The position numbers and the translations under genes are program-made. From positions 186,001-250,000 of the forward strand of contig NZ_JAOWIF010000035.1 of assembly GCF_030332225.1 (NCBI RefSeq): a DNA stretch of 64,000 bases. Reading direction: 5' to 3'. How positions within the stretch are numbered: the stretch's first letter is position 1; each line of letters starts with the position of its first letter. Under the pieces are notes generated by a model that was not told the origin of the DNA, ran no database searches, and saw only the letters and a list, made by a program, of their open reading frames with translations. The stretch is from Citrobacter sp. Cu233 (GTDB lineage: Bacteria > Pseudomonadota > Gammaproteobacteria > Enterobacterales > Enterobacteriaceae). This document shows, piece after piece, positions 1-12,324 of the stretch.

Positions 1-662
1 TTGAGACTGACAGTACTGGCGAGCGCACCTTCTATTACTGGCGTAATGAAGCAGCGGCGAAATTCTGGCTGGAGAGTGAACAATCCGACGCCATTTGCAA
101 AACGTTGGCGACATTCGACTACCTGTACCTGAGCGGAATCAGCCTGGCGATTTTAAGCCCGGCCAGCCGTGACAAACTGCTGTCGCTGCTGCGCGAGTGC
201 CGCGCCAACGGCGGCAAGGTCATTTTTGACAACAACTACCGCCCGCGTCTGTGGAGCAGCAAAGAAGAAACTCAGCAGGTGTATCAGCAGATGCTGGAGT
301 GCACCAATATTGCGTTCCTGACGCTGGACGATGAAGACGCGCTGTGGGGTGAAAAACCCGTAGAGGACGTGATTGCCCGGACTCACGCAGCTGGCGTACA
401 GGAAGTGGTTGTGAAGCGCGGCGCAGACTCTTGCCTGGTGTCCATCGAGGGTGAAGAACTTATCGATGTACCGGCTGTAAAATTACCGAAAGAGAAAGTG
501 ATCGATACCACAGCGGCAGGAGACTCCTTCAGTGCCGGGTATCTGGCAGTACGTTTAACCGGTGGCGATGCCGCAGAAGCCGCTAAACGCGGCCACCTGA
601 CGGCAAGCACAGTTATTCAGCATCGCGGGGCGATTATCCCACGCGACGCCATGCCGCAATAA
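1..662 (+). CDS. kdgK: 2-dehydro-3-deoxygluconokinase, 3' part
   Basis: PfkB-family sugar kinase that phosphorylates 2-keto-3-deoxygluconate in cytosolic hexuronate catabolism. The frame is open from the left edge (it reads ETDSTGERTFYYWRNEAA from base 3), so the N-terminal third lies outside the window. The PfkB signature DTTAAGDSFSAGYLA, with the catalytic Asp in the AAGD anion hole, lies about 45 residues from the C-terminus. An internal TTG at 105 is not the true start. It converges with yhjJ, and two REP units lie between the genes. Assignment rests on the family motif and on synteny with yhjJ-dctA. Confidence 0.93.
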   Translation, partial: ETDSTGERTFYYWRNEAAAKFWLESEQSDAICKTLATFDYLYLSGISLAILSPASRDKLLSLLRECRANGGKVIFDNNYRPRLWSSKEETQQVYQQMLECTNIAFLTLDDEDALWGEKPVEDVIARTHAAGVQEVVVKRGADSCLVSIEGEELIDVPAVKLPKEKVIDTTAAGDSFSAGYLAVRLTGGDAAEAAKRGHLTASTVIQHRGAIIPRDAMPQ

Positions 663-678
663 CGTGTTGTTCTTCCAG

Positions 679-745
679 GCCGGATAAGGCGTTAACACCG
701 CATCCGGCATTGGGTACGCCGGGAGCGCTTCGCTTGCCCGGCTTA
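679..745. repeat. two REP units between kdgK and yhjJ
   Basis: Two palindromic units of the enterobacterial REP type lie between convergent genes: GCCGGAT...ATCCGGC at 679-707 and GCCGGGAGCG...GCCCGGC at about 718-742. They probably act in transcription termination or mRNA stabilisation for both genes. Confidence 0.75.
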
Positions 746-749
746 CCCT

Positions 750-2243
750 TTACTGTACTGCCGGAATATCCGTCACTTCTGGGTGAGATTCATCCGTTTC
801 AACCGGCGTTGCCACAGCAGTCGCTGGCACCATGATGCTATCCCATGTCGCCTGCAGATCCTTCATGTTGAACTCAGGTTCCCCTTTCGGCTGAAGCAGA
901 ATGAGAGCCATATCCTGCGATAGCTGTTGACGCAAATCCTGATTCAACATCTCAACGGTCAGACCATTAAGGAAGTTCTGCCGTAAACGCTGATACTGTT
1001 CTGGCGCGATATCCACCACCTGGTTTTGCAACGAGCGCAAACGCTGGCTGATCAAAATATCGGTATCGGTGCGGCCGTAGGTGGCAAACAGTTTCTGCAA
1101 CTCCAGATTTTTTTGCGCCACCAGCGCATTGAACTCTTCTTCCGGCAGACCCTTGTCCCGCACTTTCGCCAGTTCGCGTGCCACCGTGCCCAGGTTCGCA
1201 TTTAGCTTATCGTTCGGCGATTCAACGTTAATGGCGCACTGTGCACGCAGGAACAGCACCCGACAGTCAAAGCCGAGGCCGATGTCTTTCGCGTTGTTCC
1301 TGGATAACGTCTGCTGAATATGCCAGAACAGCGCTTCACGGGCTAAATCGGCACGCCAGTAGCGTAACAACGCGGCGGATTCACGAATAGGTTGCCACGG
1401 CGCGTCCCACATGATGGAAAGACGATCCTGTCGTACCGCATCGGTCATAATGCTTACCGCTTCCGCACGCAGTGGAGAGAGCGTAGGCACCGGTGCCGGC
1501 GTTTCACGTTTTCCTTTTAACTCACCGAAGGTTTTATTGATTTGCTCAGCCACGCTGCGCGCGTCAACGTTACCGACGATAATTAGCGTCATTGCGTCCG
1601 GGGTATACCATTTCTGGTAGAACGACTGAATTTTTGCTGCATCAATCGGCTTTTTCAGCGGATCGGCGGGATCGTGTCCTAACAGCGTGGAGCCTTTCAG
1701 ACGATAACGCCACCACCCTTCTTTGGTATCCGTCGGCCATGTTGCCACCATATCTTCGCTGCTCAGCGCATGGTTAACCGTTTCAGGGGTAATGGTCAGC
1801 TTGCCGGAGATATTCGCCAGATATGAGAGCGACTCTTTCAGCAGGTCATTCCGGTTATTGGGCAAGCTAAGGTTATACAGCGTGGAATCATAGGAAACGA
1901 TAACGGGCGGCATGGGGCGTTTAGGATCAAACCCCTGCTGCCACAGAGAACGGGCTTGCGTGGCATCAAGGCCACCGCTTTGCGTCAGCGCGATACGTGG
2001 GATCGCATGGCTAAAACCACTCTGTTGCGTACTTTCGGTGAGTGAACCGGTATTTACCAGCAGGCGAACCTCAATACGGTCGCTGGGACGCTGGGGGGTG
2101 GCTAACACTTGCCACTGGAGGCCATTCGCCAGCGTGCCCTGTTGCCACGCCGGGTCAGGCTGGAGCGCATCTGCCTGCACATAGCCGGCAGAGGCCATCA
2201 TCAGCAAGCCGCCCGCTAAAAGTCGAATTTTTGTGCCCTGCAT
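750..2243 (-). CDS. yhjJ: periplasmic M16-family peptidase-like protein YhjJ
   Basis: 497 residues with a Sec signal peptide (cleavage expected after about residue 24, VQADA). It has the pitrilysin/M16 fold with both half domains. The zinc motif HxxEH that defines active M16 enzymes is missing: the region reads FSHAIPRIA, with no Glu-His pair after the first His. It is therefore probably a non-catalytic periplasmic M16 homologue, as known for E. coli YhjJ. It is transcribed in the same direction as dctA upstream, but a 222-bp gap with a terminator-like hairpin separates them. Function unknown. Confidence 0.9.
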   Translation of the reverse strand: MQGTKIRLLAGGLLMMASAGYVQADALQPDPAWQQGTLANGLQWQVLATPQRPSDRIEVRLLVNTGSLTESTQQSGFSHAIPRIALTQSGGLDATQARSLWQQGFDPKRPMPPVIVSYDSTLYNLSLPNNRNDLLKESLSYLANISGKLTITPETVNHALSSEDMVATWPTDTKEGWWRYRLKGSTLLGHDPADPLKKPIDAAKIQSFYQKWYTPDAMTLIIVGNVDARSVAEQINKTFGELKGKRETPAPVPTLSPLRAEAVSIMTDAVRQDRLSIMWDAPWQPIRESAALLRYWRADLAREALFWHIQQTLSRNNAKDIGLGFDCRVLFLRAQCAINVESPNDKLNANLGTVARELAKVRDKGLPEEEFNALVAQKNLELQKLFATYGRTDTDILISQRLRSLQNQVVDIAPEQYQRLRQNFLNGLTVEMLNQDLRQQLSQDMALILLQPKGEPEFNMKDLQATWDSIMVPATAVATPVETDESHPEVTDIPAVQ

Positions 2244-2424
2244 GTGAACCCCTGATCAACTATCCTGGTAATAAAAAGACAGCCCTGAGAAGGGCCCTCT
2301 GAATATGACGTTAAAAACACTTCGTGTTAGACCGCAAGAACATAAAAATGTCACGGAAGAAGTGAAAAAATCCCGAAACCGTCGAACAGACAGTTTCAGG
2401 CACAGGGGGTAATTATGCGCAAAC

Positions 2425-2452
2425 GCCCGCAGTCCTGGAAGGGACTACGGGC
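2425..2452 (-). terminator. dctA terminator-like hairpin
   Basis: An 11-12 bp GC-rich stem (GCCCGCAGTCC / GGGACTACGGGC, one mismatch, loop of about 5) sits 14 bp past the dctA stop. On the minus strand the following bases are only weakly T-rich, so termination may be partial. Confidence 0.6.
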
Positions 2453-2465
2453 ATAAGTGACGAGA

Positions 2466-3761
<1,296 letters not shown>

Positions 3762-3909
3762 TTAAAGTAAAAACCACAGGTCTTGTAAGGTTTTGTTTAA
3801 CCTGCGGCCTTAAAGTAACACCCACACAACATGACAGAAATGCACCTGGATCATAATTGATACAAATTTGTTAAAAATTTTGAACTGGCTCGCACAAGCG
3901 CTACCTTTT

Positions 3910-5916
3910 TTAACTTTTGTAATCAGCGGATTCCTTCGCTAAATAGCGTTCTTCGAAGATATCTGCCGGAACCGGGCGGGCAAACAAGAATCCTTGCGCG
4001 ACTTCCACCCCTGCCTGTGATAACCAGTCGCGTTGTGCTTCGGTTTCAACGCCTTCCGCAATCATTTGCAAATTGAGGCTATGAGCCAGCTGAATAATGG
4101 CAGAAATCATACTGCTATCCTCTGGTAAGCCTTCAACAAACATCTTATCGATTTTGAGCACATCAACTGGCAGTGACTTCATGTGCTGCAACTGTCGCAG
4201 ACCCGCATAGCCCATACCAAAGTCATCCAACGCAATTCGTACCCCCGCATTGCGCAGAGGACGCAGGATAGCGACAGCGGCGTTTGGATCATCGATATGC
4301 CGGCTTTCGGTCACTTCAAGAATCAAGGTACCGGGCTTAATGCGATATCGGTTTAACAACTCCAGCAGATCCGACACCATACTCGGGTGCATCAGTTGTA
4401 GCGCAGACAGATTCACCGACAGCGGTAACATCAAACCACGTTCCTGCCAGGCCGCAAGCTGGCGACAAGACTCCTCCAGCACCCAATATCCAACCGTCAC
4501 CATCAGACCACAGGATTCAATCCTGTCGATTAACCCTTCCGGTAATTCCCAGCTTCCGTCTGCCTGCTGCATCCGCAATAAAGCTTCAGCACTCAACATC
4601 TTGCCGCTGGCGATCTCTACCTGCGGCTGCATCCACAGCGCAAATTGCTGGTGATCAAGCGCGGTCAGAATGTCGTTCTCTTCGGTCAAACGCTGCTGTG
4701 CTTCTTCCATTTGTTGCGGATCAAAGAATTGGATCTGGTTTTTGCCCTTGCGACGCGAGGTTAACACTGCCGATAGCGCACGGCTGTATAGCTGTTCCGC
4801 CGTCAAATCGCCGTAGTACATCGCCACCCCAATATTGCAGCTCGGGCGTAGCTGGATACCCTGAATGGGCAACCGTTCATTCATAATAGTGAGTACTTGC
4901 TGACCTAATGTGATTGCATGCCAGGGTTCCTTCACACCGTGCGCTATAATCGCGAAGTCATAGCCGCTCACCTGAGTAAGCACCATTCTGGGTGCCAGCA
5001 CCGATCTCAGTTTCTCGACCAGCGTCAACAGCAGAATTTCCCGCTGGGTCTCGGTCAATACACCGGCGGTATCACGCAGGGTTTCGCAGGTGACAATCAT
5101 CAGCGCAGTTGTTTGCGGGCCAGTAACAATCTGCTCAAGTAGTCCCATTAAGAACGTCTTATTTGGCAGTTCAGAGACCGGAAAACGCATCGAATTGTCG
5201 TTCTGCTCTTCACTGTGGCGCAGGACCAGTTGCTGATTCAGATTGTAGCTACGCACCAACATCCCAATCTCATCATCCTGATGCATAGGCGGTAATGCCA
5301 GTTGATAGCCGATCAGTTCCTGCTGCGGAATATCGTTCAGTTCGCGAGCAATTTTGCGTAACGGGTGCACAATCAGGCGGTTAATACACCAGGAAATGGC
5401 TACCGACAGGATTAACGACAAAAGTAAGTAAATGGTCACTAACGTTGAAAGCGTGCTCGTCACGAATTTGTACATGCGGTATGAATCCGCCTGTAGCACC
5501 AGATACGCCAGCGGCTGTGGGTTGGCGGAGCGCTCAAGAGAATAGACCGGGAGCGAAATCTGCACCGGCAGTTCAAACAGTCGAGTCACTGTAACCGGAA
5601 CGGGGCGTTCAGGGATAAAGCTCATCCGCAATGCCTGAAACTGGTTGGGCAGTACCACATCCGCGCGACTGACCACGCCAGCAGGCTGGATACGGCTTAA
5701 AATCATTTCCGCTTCGGGGATATCTCCCTTCAGAATGGCGGCCGACAGAGGTTCACGGACGGAGCGAGCGATGCTTTCCAGTTGCGTAGCCGTGTTGTAG
5801 CGGTTCTGCTGGACCAAATGGAACAACAAAACGGTGCAAAAAATAAAAACAAACACCATGACAACGGCCGCAACCATCGCCATCTGCTTAATTGTTAACG
5901 AGCGACTGACACGCAA
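3910..5916 (-). CDS. pdeK: HmsP-type membrane c-di-GMP phosphodiesterase PdeK (YhjK)
   Basis: Inner-membrane c-di-GMP phosphodiesterase. The order is: TM helix (about 10-32), periplasmic CHASE-like region, second TM (about 165-190), HAMP, degenerate GGDEF (SGYDFAI replaces GGDEF, so no cyclase activity is expected), then EAL. EAL motifs are intact: [51 protein letters not shown]. The start is placed at TTG 5916 (VSRSLTIKQ...), 668 aa, because GGAGAG sits 5 bases upstream and E. coli YhjK begins there; an upstream ATG at 6012 would add 32 residues lacking homology. In E. coli the bcs cellulose operon follows; here megL does. Confidence 0.93.
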   Translation of the reverse strand: MRVSRSLTIKQMAMVAAVVMVFVFIFCTVLLFHLVQQNRYNTATQLESIARSVREPLSAAILKGDIPEAEMILSRIQPAGVVSRADVVLPNQFQALRMSFIPERPVPVTVTRLFELPVQISLPVYSLERSANPQPLAYLVLQADSYRMYKFVTSTLSTLVTIYLLLSLILSVAISWCINRLIVHPLRKIARELNDIPQQELIGYQLALPPMHQDDEIGMLVRSYNLNQQLVLRHSEEQNDNSMRFPVSELPNKTFLMGLLEQIVTGPQTTALMIVTCETLRDTAGVLTETQREILLLTLVEKLRSVLAPRMVLTQVSGYDFAIIAHGVKEPWHAITLGQQVLTIMNERLPIQGIQLRPSCNIGVAMYYGDLTAEQLYSRALSAVLTSRRKGKNQIQFFDPQQMEEAQQRLTEENDILTALDHQQFALWMQPQVEIASGKMLSAEALLRMQQADGSWELPEGLIDRIESCGLMVTVGYWVLEESCRQLAAWQERGLMLPLSVNLSALQLMHPSMVSDLLELLNRYRIKPGTLILEVTESRHIDDPNAAVAILRPLRNAGVRIALDDFGMGYAGLRQLQHMKSLPVDVLKIDKMFVEGLPEDSSMISAIIQLAHSLNLQMIAEGVETEAQRDWLSQAGVEVAQGFLFARPVPADIFEERYLAKESADYKS

Positions 5917-6168
5917 ACTGACTCTCCACGGATAGACAAAAACTGCCGTCAGAGTATACCCCATCGTAGCGGTATTAAGAGAGGCGGTATCTGAAAACTT
6001 CCCAGCGTGCATTATCGCGGCAGGATAGGCACCTGGCGACGAGATTTATCTGCAATTAAGGCGAAAAAGGCCGCAAGATTAAATCCTGCAGCCTGGTTCG
6101 GGCACCATCCACTCTGCGTGAAGTCTCGCAATCACGGCGCTACAAATCCGATATGGCTGGAAAGATTG

Positions 6169-6182
6169 TTGCCAGTTGGCAA
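6169..6182. promoter_or_regulatory. 14-bp palindrome, putative enhancer (UAS) for megL
   Basis: TTGCCAGTTGGCAA is an inverted repeat TTGCCA-N2-TGGCAA centred about 97 bp before the start predicted from the sigma-54 promoter, a usual distance for a bacterial enhancer. It is not a classical TyrR box (TGTAAA-N6-TTTACA). Binding by the TyrR-like protein encoded at 8951-10153 is inference. Confidence 0.5.
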
Positions 6183-6215
6183 TTTTCCTGACGCTCCCCT
6201 GAAACAAAAAACGCA

Positions 6216-6228
6216 TAATTAATTGATA
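6216..6228 (-). promoter_or_regulatory. IHF-consensus site upstream of megL
   Basis: On the minus strand the bases read TATCAATTAATTA, a full match to the IHF consensus WATCAANNNNTTR. It lies between the palindrome at 6169 and the sigma-54 promoter at 6246, where IHF usually bends DNA to bring the activator to the polymerase. The region is AT-rich, so a chance match is possible. Confidence 0.55.
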
Positions 6229-6245
6229 TTTAAACCTTAATTTTC

Positions 6246-6261
6246 TGGCACAGCAATTGCT
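6246..6261 (+). promoter_or_regulatory. sigma-54 (-24/-12) promoter of megL
   Basis: TGGCAC, five bases, then TTGCT: an exact match to the RpoN consensus TGGCAC-N5-TTGCW. It ends 42 bp before the megL ATG, placing transcription start near 6272. No convincing sigma-70 promoter was seen in this interval. Confidence 0.8.
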
Positions 6262-6273
6262 ATTTGAGTGTGA

Positions 6274-7500
<1,227 letters not shown>

Positions 7501-7509
7501 CCATTACGA

Positions 7510-7535
7510 CCTGAACCGACGACGTTCGGTTCAGG
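7510..7535 (+). other. hairpin between megL and yhjV
   Basis: A perfect 9-bp stem CCTGAACCG / CGGTTCAGG with an 8-base loop starts 10 bp after the megL stop. It has no following T-run, so it is more likely an mRNA-stabilising or processing element than a strong terminator. That would allow read-through into yhjV. Confidence 0.55.
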
Positions 7536-7618
7536 CCGTTGAGAATCAAGGCACAACAGTCTGGCTATACGCGCACTCCTTTTTTTGGGGAGAACGGGTA
7601 TTTTGGGCAGGGGGTTCT

Positions 7619-8917
7619 ATGCAGGACAACACATTACAATTAAGCAACAATACAGCAACCGCCGTACCATTCTCAAAGAAAATACCGTTCACAAAATACG
7701 ATTTTGGCTGGGTATTACTCTGTATCGGCATGGCAATTGGTGCTGGTACAGTTCTGATGCCGGTACAAATTGGCTTAACCGGCATTTGGGTTTTTATTGT
7801 CGCCTTTATTATCGCTTACCCGGCAACGTATATTGTGCAGGACATTTATTTAAAAACATTGTCCGAAAGTGAAACCTGCAATGACTACACTGATATTATA
7901 AGTCATTATCTTGGGAAAAACTGGGGTGTATTCCTCGGTGTAATTTACTTTTTGATGATTATTCATGGAATATTCATTTATTCATTATCCGTTGTTTTTG
8001 ACAGTGCCTCATATATAAAAACATTCGGGCTAACCGATACCGACCTTTCGCAATCAATCATCTATAAAGTGGCTATTTTTGCGGTACTGGTCGCCATTGC
8101 TTCCGGTGGAGAAAAGCTGCTGTTCAAAATCTCCGGTCCGATGGTGGTGGTAAAAGTCGGCATTATCATCATCTTCGGCTTTGCGATGGTCCCACACTGG
8201 AACTTCAGCAATATCAGCGCCTTTCCTGAAGCATCGGTATTCTTTCGTGATGTACTGTTGACCATCCCATTCTGCTTCTTCTCTGCGGTGTTTATTCAGG
8301 TGCTGAACCCCATGAATATCGCCTACCGCAAACGGGTGGCTGACCGGGTGCTGGCGACGCGCATGGCCATTCGTACCCACCGCATCAGCTACATTACGTT
8401 GATTGCAGTAATCCTGTTTTTCTCATTCTCATTTACCTTTTCGATTAGCCACGAAGAGGCGGTTTCAGCCTTCGAACAGAATATTTCTGCACTGGCTCTG
8501 GCGGCGCAGGTCATTCCAGGTCAGATTATTCACATCACCTCCACGATATTGAATATCTTTGCTGTCCTAACCGCATTCTTCGGTATTTACCTGGGCTTTC
8601 ATGAAGCGATTAAAGGTATTATCCTTAACGTCCTTAGCCGCGTAATTGATGTTGAGAAAATAAACCCATTAGTGCTTACATTGGGTATTTGCACGTTTAT
8701 CGTTATTACGCTGGTTATTTGGGTTTCGTTCCGTGTCTCAGTGCTGGTATTCTTCCAGTTAGGCAGTCCGCTCTATGGAATTGTGTCGTGTATTATTCCG
8801 TTTTTCTTGATCTATAAAGTGGCGCAACTGGAAAAACTGCGCGGGCTAAAAACCTGGCTAATCCTGATCTACGGGATTTTGCTGTGCCTGTCTCCACTGC
8901 TAAAACTGATTGAATAA
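7619..8917 (+). CDS. yhjV: HAAAP-family amino-acid/proton symporter YhjV
   Basis: 432-residue inner-membrane transporter of the hydroxy/aromatic amino acid permease family (relatives SdaC, TdcC), with about 11 TM helices. The first carries the family signature [20 protein letters not shown]. The start is ATG 7619 ([10 protein letters not shown]), with a G-rich Shine-Dalgarno six bases upstream; the frame is open back to 7439, but that extension overlaps megL and lacks transporter character. E. coli YhjV sits in the same place beside dppF, with no assigned substrate that I recall. Next to methionine gamma-lyase, import of methionine, cysteine or a related substrate is a reasonable inference. 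Confidence 0.9.
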   Translation: MQDNTLQLSNNTATAVPFSKKIPFTKYDFGWVLLCIGMAIGAGTVLMPVQIGLTGIWVFIVAFIIAYPATYIVQDIYLKTLSESETCNDYTDIISHYLGKNWGVFLGVIYFLMIIHGIFIYSLSVVFDSASYIKTFGLTDTDLSQSIIYKVAIFAVLVAIASGGEKLLFKISGPMVVVKVGIIIIFGFAMVPHWNFSNISAFPEASVFFRDVLLTIPFCFFSAVFIQVLNPMNIAYRKRVADRVLATRMAIRTHRISYITLIAVILFFSFSFTFSISHEEAVSAFEQNISALALAAQVIPGQIIHITSTILNIFAVLTAFFGIYLGFHEAIKGIILNVLSRVIDVEKINPLVLTLGICTFIVITLVIWVSFRVSVLVFFQLGSPLYGIVSCIIPFFLIYKVAQLEKLRGLKTWLILIYGILLCLSPLLKLIE

Positions 8918-8926
8918 TCCAATTGC

Positions 8927-8951
8927 AGCGCCGTCAATGTCTGGCGGCGCT
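8927..8951. terminator. hairpin between yhjV and the TyrR-like gene
   Basis: AGCGCCG / CGGCGCT stem (7 bp, loop 11) in the 33-bp gap between two convergent genes, touching the regulator's stop codon. It lacks a long T-run, so it is a plausible but weak bidirectional terminator. Confidence 0.5.
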
Positions 8952-10153
8952 TAACTCACGCTCTCAAGCTGGTAGCTACGAATTTTGTTCAATACCGTGG
9001 TATGCGATACGCCCAGCGCCTTTGCAATATGCCGCGACGACACATTCTCTTCCACCATCTGCTCAATTATCTGACGCTCAGCGCACTGGACCTGTTCTTT
9101 AAACGGACGTTGGGTGTGGCGCAATCCGCCTGCCGACAGATTCGCCATCCCCAGCTCCTCCTGGGTAATAACATCAGATTCGGCCATCAGCATCAGACGA
9201 ATAATCGTGTTTTCCAGCTCGCGTACGTTACCCGGCCAACTGTGCTGATGCAAAGCGTCAAAACAGGCTTTATCCAGAATAATTCGCCGTTGGAACTCCT
9301 TCGCGTATTTCTGCACAAAGTGGCGGATCAGCAGACTGATATCCTGTGGGCGCTCGCGTAAAGGTGGAATGGTGAGTGAAAGTACGTTGATGCGGTAATA
9401 GAGATCGGCGCGCAGCAGACGTTGCTCCACCATCTCTTCCAGATTCGCGTTAGTCGCCACAATAATACGCGCATTAACCGGAATGGTTTGCGCCCCGCCA
9501 ACGCGACGGATCCCCCCATCCTGAAGGACACGCAACAATTTGGCCTGTAAGCTCAGCGACATTTCACCAAACTCATCCAGAAAAAGGGTGCCTTTATCAG
9601 CCATTTCAAACAGCCCTTTTTTGCCTTTACAGTCCGCGCCACTGAAGGCCCCTTTCTCATAGCCAAAAAATTCACTTTCCATCAGCGACTCGGGAAGTGC
9701 TGAACAGTTAACCGGAATAAACGGATAAAAACGCCGTGGCCCGGAATTATGGATGGCCCGGGCAAGAAGTTCCTTACCGGTTCCGGTTTCACCACGAACC
9801 AAAACGGTATATTTGCTATCCGCTATTCTGATCGCTTTTTCTATCAGCAGTTGCATGCTCTGGCTGCTGCAAATAATGTCAGAAAAATAACGCGGACGTT
9901 CCGGTTCAGACATCGACAGTTCGGTTATCTCTTCGCACAGATAAGCAACGTTAATAATATCAGCACGCTGGCTTAAGCAGGATTGTACGCAGGAAATATC
10001 CTGCAACTGGCGACACCAGGATTTAATCAGAATGCGTCCAGGCGTAACTTTCATGGAGATGATATTGATATCACAGCAGGAGAATTCCTTCAGGACATCC
10101 TCAACCATCGACAGACGGTCAATTGTTTTAATATCCCAGCGTATCGTGACCAC
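8951..10153 (-). CDS. TyrR-like sigma-54-dependent transcriptional activator
   Basis: 400 residues. Residues 1-75 resemble the ACT-like N-terminus of TyrR. About 90-320 is an AAA+ sigma-54 interaction domain: Walker A GETGTGKE (121-128), GAFSGA loop (168-173; consensus GAFTGA), Walker B GTLFLDE (188-194) and arginine-finger region RADLYYRINVL. The C-terminal helix-turn-helix (about 372-397, SSRHIAKALGVSHTTVLNKI) closely matches TyrR. Unlike TyrR (about 513 aa) there is no room for a PAS domain, and unlike E. coli TyrR the sigma-54 contact loop is kept. The start is GTG 10153, with AGGAG six bases upstream. It converges on megL-yhjV, and I infer that it activates their sigma-54 promoter in response to an amino-acid ligand. 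Confidence 0.85.
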   Translation of the reverse strand: MVTIRWDIKTIDRLSMVEDVLKEFSCCDINIISMKVTPGRILIKSWCRQLQDISCVQSCLSQRADIINVAYLCEEITELSMSEPERPRYFSDIICSSQSMQLLIEKAIRIADSKYTVLVRGETGTGKELLARAIHNSGPRRFYPFIPVNCSALPESLMESEFFGYEKGAFSGADCKGKKGLFEMADKGTLFLDEFGEMSLSLQAKLLRVLQDGGIRRVGGAQTIPVNARIIVATNANLEEMVEQRLLRADLYYRINVLSLTIPPLRERPQDISLLIRHFVQKYAKEFQRRIILDKACFDALHQHSWPGNVRELENTIIRLMLMAESDVITQEELGMANLSAGGLRHTQRPFKEQVQCAERQIIEQMVEENVSSRHIAKALGVSHTTVLNKIRSYQLESVS

Positions 10154-10282
10154 ATTTGCTCCTGGTAGTTAGCAACTGCGAAGTAGATATTTCTGTGACA
10201 AAAGCCAACCTGACTACATTCTAAACACTATGGAATAATGTTCTGCCAATGGACTCACATTGTGGGAGTAAAAACGAATTAT

Positions 10283-10309
10283 AAAAAAACCGGAGCACAA
10301 GGCTCCGGT
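10283..10309 (-). terminator. rho-independent terminator of the dpp operon
   Basis: Perfect 8-bp stem ACCGGAGC / GCTCCGGT with a 5-base loop, followed on the minus strand by seven T. It sits 21 bp past the dppF stop. Confidence 0.92.
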
Positions 10310-10329
10310 TATTGGGTCATAACCCACGT

Positions 10330-11334
10330 TTATTGCTGCGGATTTTCATCCTGATCAACGGCAAAGCACGCAACCAGTTGGCCGCCGTAGTCTTTCAGCT
10401 GTGGCTGTAGTTGGGTACAAGGGCCAAAGCGACGACGGCAACGGGCGTTAAACGCACAGCCCGGTGGCGGATTCAGCGGGCTTGGCAGCTCACCAGTCAG
10501 CTTAATACGCTCGCGGCGGTCATCCGGGTTCAGGCGTGGTGTCGCAGAAAGTAGCGCCTGCGTATACGGATGGCGCGGATTATTGAAGATCTGATCCTTG
10601 GTGCCCTTCTCCACACAACGACCCAGATACATCACCATCACTTCATCCGCAATATGTTCCACTACCGACAGATCGTGCGAGATAAAGACGTAAGACAGCC
10701 CCAGTTCCTGCTGCAGATCCATCATCAGGTTCAACACCTGCGCGCGCACGGATACATCCAGCGCGGAAACGGGTTCGTCGGCAATCACTACGTCCGGGTC
10801 AAGCATCAGGCCACGGGCAATCGCAATACGCTGACGCTGGCCACCGGAGAACATATGTGGATAGCGGTCGTAGTGCTCGGTTTTCAGACCCACTTTCGCC
10901 ATCATCGCCAGCGCTTTTTCACGGCGCTGCTCTTTGCTGAGCGTGGAGTTGATCAGCAACGGCTCTTCCAGAATCTGCCCCACTTTCTTACGCGGGTTCA
11001 GCGAGCCATACGGGTTCTGGAACACAATCTGGATTTTCTGTCGACGCAGTTTCTGCGCCTGCGGGTCGTGCTTGAGCAGATCCTGTCCCTGGTAATACAG
11101 TTCACCGCCGGTCGGGACTTCAATCATCGTCAGCAGGCGTCCAAGTGTGGATTTCCCGCAGCCCGACTCACCGACTACCGCCAGTGTTTTACCGCGCTCT
11201 AAGGTAAACGAAACGCCATCCAGCGCTTTCACCAGGCGTTCCGGGGCAAACATCCCCTTCTTCACCGGATAGTGTTTTTTCAGATCAATGGCCTGCAACA
11301 GCGGCTGTGGCAAAGCGGCCTTTTGCGTACTCAT
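10330..11334 (-). CDS. dppF: dipeptide ABC transporter ATP-binding subunit DppF
   Basis: 334-residue ATPase of the dipeptide/heme importer, last gene of dppABCDF. Walker A is GESGCGKST, the signature [15 protein letters not shown], Walker [13 protein letters not shown]. The C-terminal oligopeptide-transporter extension has the cysteine motif [17 protein letters not shown], which in this family can bind an Fe-S cluster. Its start overlaps the dppD stop by 4 bp, indicating translational coupling. Confidence 0.97.
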   Translation of the reverse strand: MSTQKAALPQPLLQAIDLKKHYPVKKGMFAPERLVKALDGVSFTLERGKTLAVVGESGCGKSTLGRLLTMIEVPTGGELYYQGQDLLKHDPQAQKLRRQKIQIVFQNPYGSLNPRKKVGQILEEPLLINSTLSKEQRREKALAMMAKVGLKTEHYDRYPHMFSGGQRQRIAIARGLMLDPDVVIADEPVSALDVSVRAQVLNLMMDLQQELGLSYVFISHDLSVVEHIADEVMVMYLGRCVEKGTKDQIFNNPRHPYTQALLSATPRLNPDDRRERIKLTGELPSPLNPPPGCAFNARCRRRFGPCTQLQPQLKDYGGQLVACFAVDQDENPQQ

Positions 11335-12314
11335 AGCCCAGGCCTCCCGGCATCATCAAGTGGGTAGTGACATTTCGACTGACGACCGCCTTCCAGCTGG
11401 TTCAGTTCGGGCTCAACGCTGCGACATTTGTCGGTGGCATAGGGGCAGCGAGGATTCAACAGACAACCGTTCGGGCGGTCATATTTCCCCGGAACCACAC
11501 CCGGCAACGATGCCAGACGCGCTTTATCCTGAGCAAACTCTGGCAACGCACGTAACAACGCCTGGGTATACGGATGACGCGGCGCGCGGAAAATGTCGTG
11601 CGCGGCTCCGGTTTCCACCACCTGACCGGCATACATCACAATAATTTTATGCGCAGCCTCCGCCACCAGCGCCAGATCATGAGTGATCAGAACCAGCGCC
11701 ATGTTCTCTTTCTGTTGCAGTTCCAACAGCAGTTCAATGATCTGTGCCTGAATGGTCACGTCCAGCGCCGTTGTCGGTTCGTCGGCAATTAGCAGCTTCG
11801 GACGACAGGCAATCGCCATCGCGATCATCACACGCTGGCTCATCCCACCAGACAGCTGGTGCGGATACACATCCAGACGCGAGGCCGGGTCAGGGATACC
11901 CACCAGCGTTAGCAGGTCAATTGCCCGCTGAACACGCGTTTTTTTATTTCCGCCCTGGTGCACCTTAATGGCTTCCATGATCTGGTAACCCACGGTATAG
12001 CACGGGTTAAGACTGGTCATCGGGTCCTGGAAGATCATTGCCACTTCCGCGCCTACCAACTGACGACGCTCTTTCTCAGAGATACGCTTCAGATCGCGAC
12101 CGTTAAACTCCAGATTTTCAGCCATCACGCGGCCGGGGTAGTCAATCAGCCCCATAATCGCCAGCGAACTGACCGATTTACCGGAGCCGGATTCGCCCAC
12201 AATGCCAACCACTTCACCCTGGTTCACACTGTAACTGATACGGTCTACGGCGCGAAATTCGGAACCAACATCGCCGAAGTGCACCGATAATTTATCTACA
12301 TTTAATAACGCCAT
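11331..12314 (-). CDS. dppD: dipeptide ABC transporter ATP-binding subunit DppD
   Basis: 327-residue partner ATPase of DppF. Walker A is GESGSGKSV, the signature [15 protein letters not shown], Walker [13 protein letters not shown]. The C-terminal motif [16 protein letters not shown] matches the oligopeptide/dipeptide ATPase tail. It lies 10 bp after dppC. It forms the cytoplasmic engine of the Dpp importer, which takes up dipeptides, 5-aminolevulinate and heme. Confidence 0.97.
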   Translation of the reverse strand: MALLNVDKLSVHFGDVGSEFRAVDRISYSVNQGEVVGIVGESGSGKSVSSLAIMGLIDYPGRVMAENLEFNGRDLKRISEKERRQLVGAEVAMIFQDPMTSLNPCYTVGYQIMEAIKVHQGGNKKTRVQRAIDLLTLVGIPDPASRLDVYPHQLSGGMSQRVMIAMAIACRPKLLIADEPTTALDVTIQAQIIELLLELQQKENMALVLITHDLALVAEAAHKIIVMYAGQVVETGAAHDIFRAPRHPYTQALLRALPEFAQDKARLASLPGVVPGKYDRPNGCLLNPRCPYATDKCRSVEPELNQLEGGRQSKCHYPLDDAGRPGL

Positions 12315-12324
12315 CTCGAACCTC

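Noticed and set aside
5917-6012. Upstream ATG (6012) as the pdeK start.
   Set aside because: The 32 extra residues lack homology to YhjK, and TTG 5916 has a good ribosome site.
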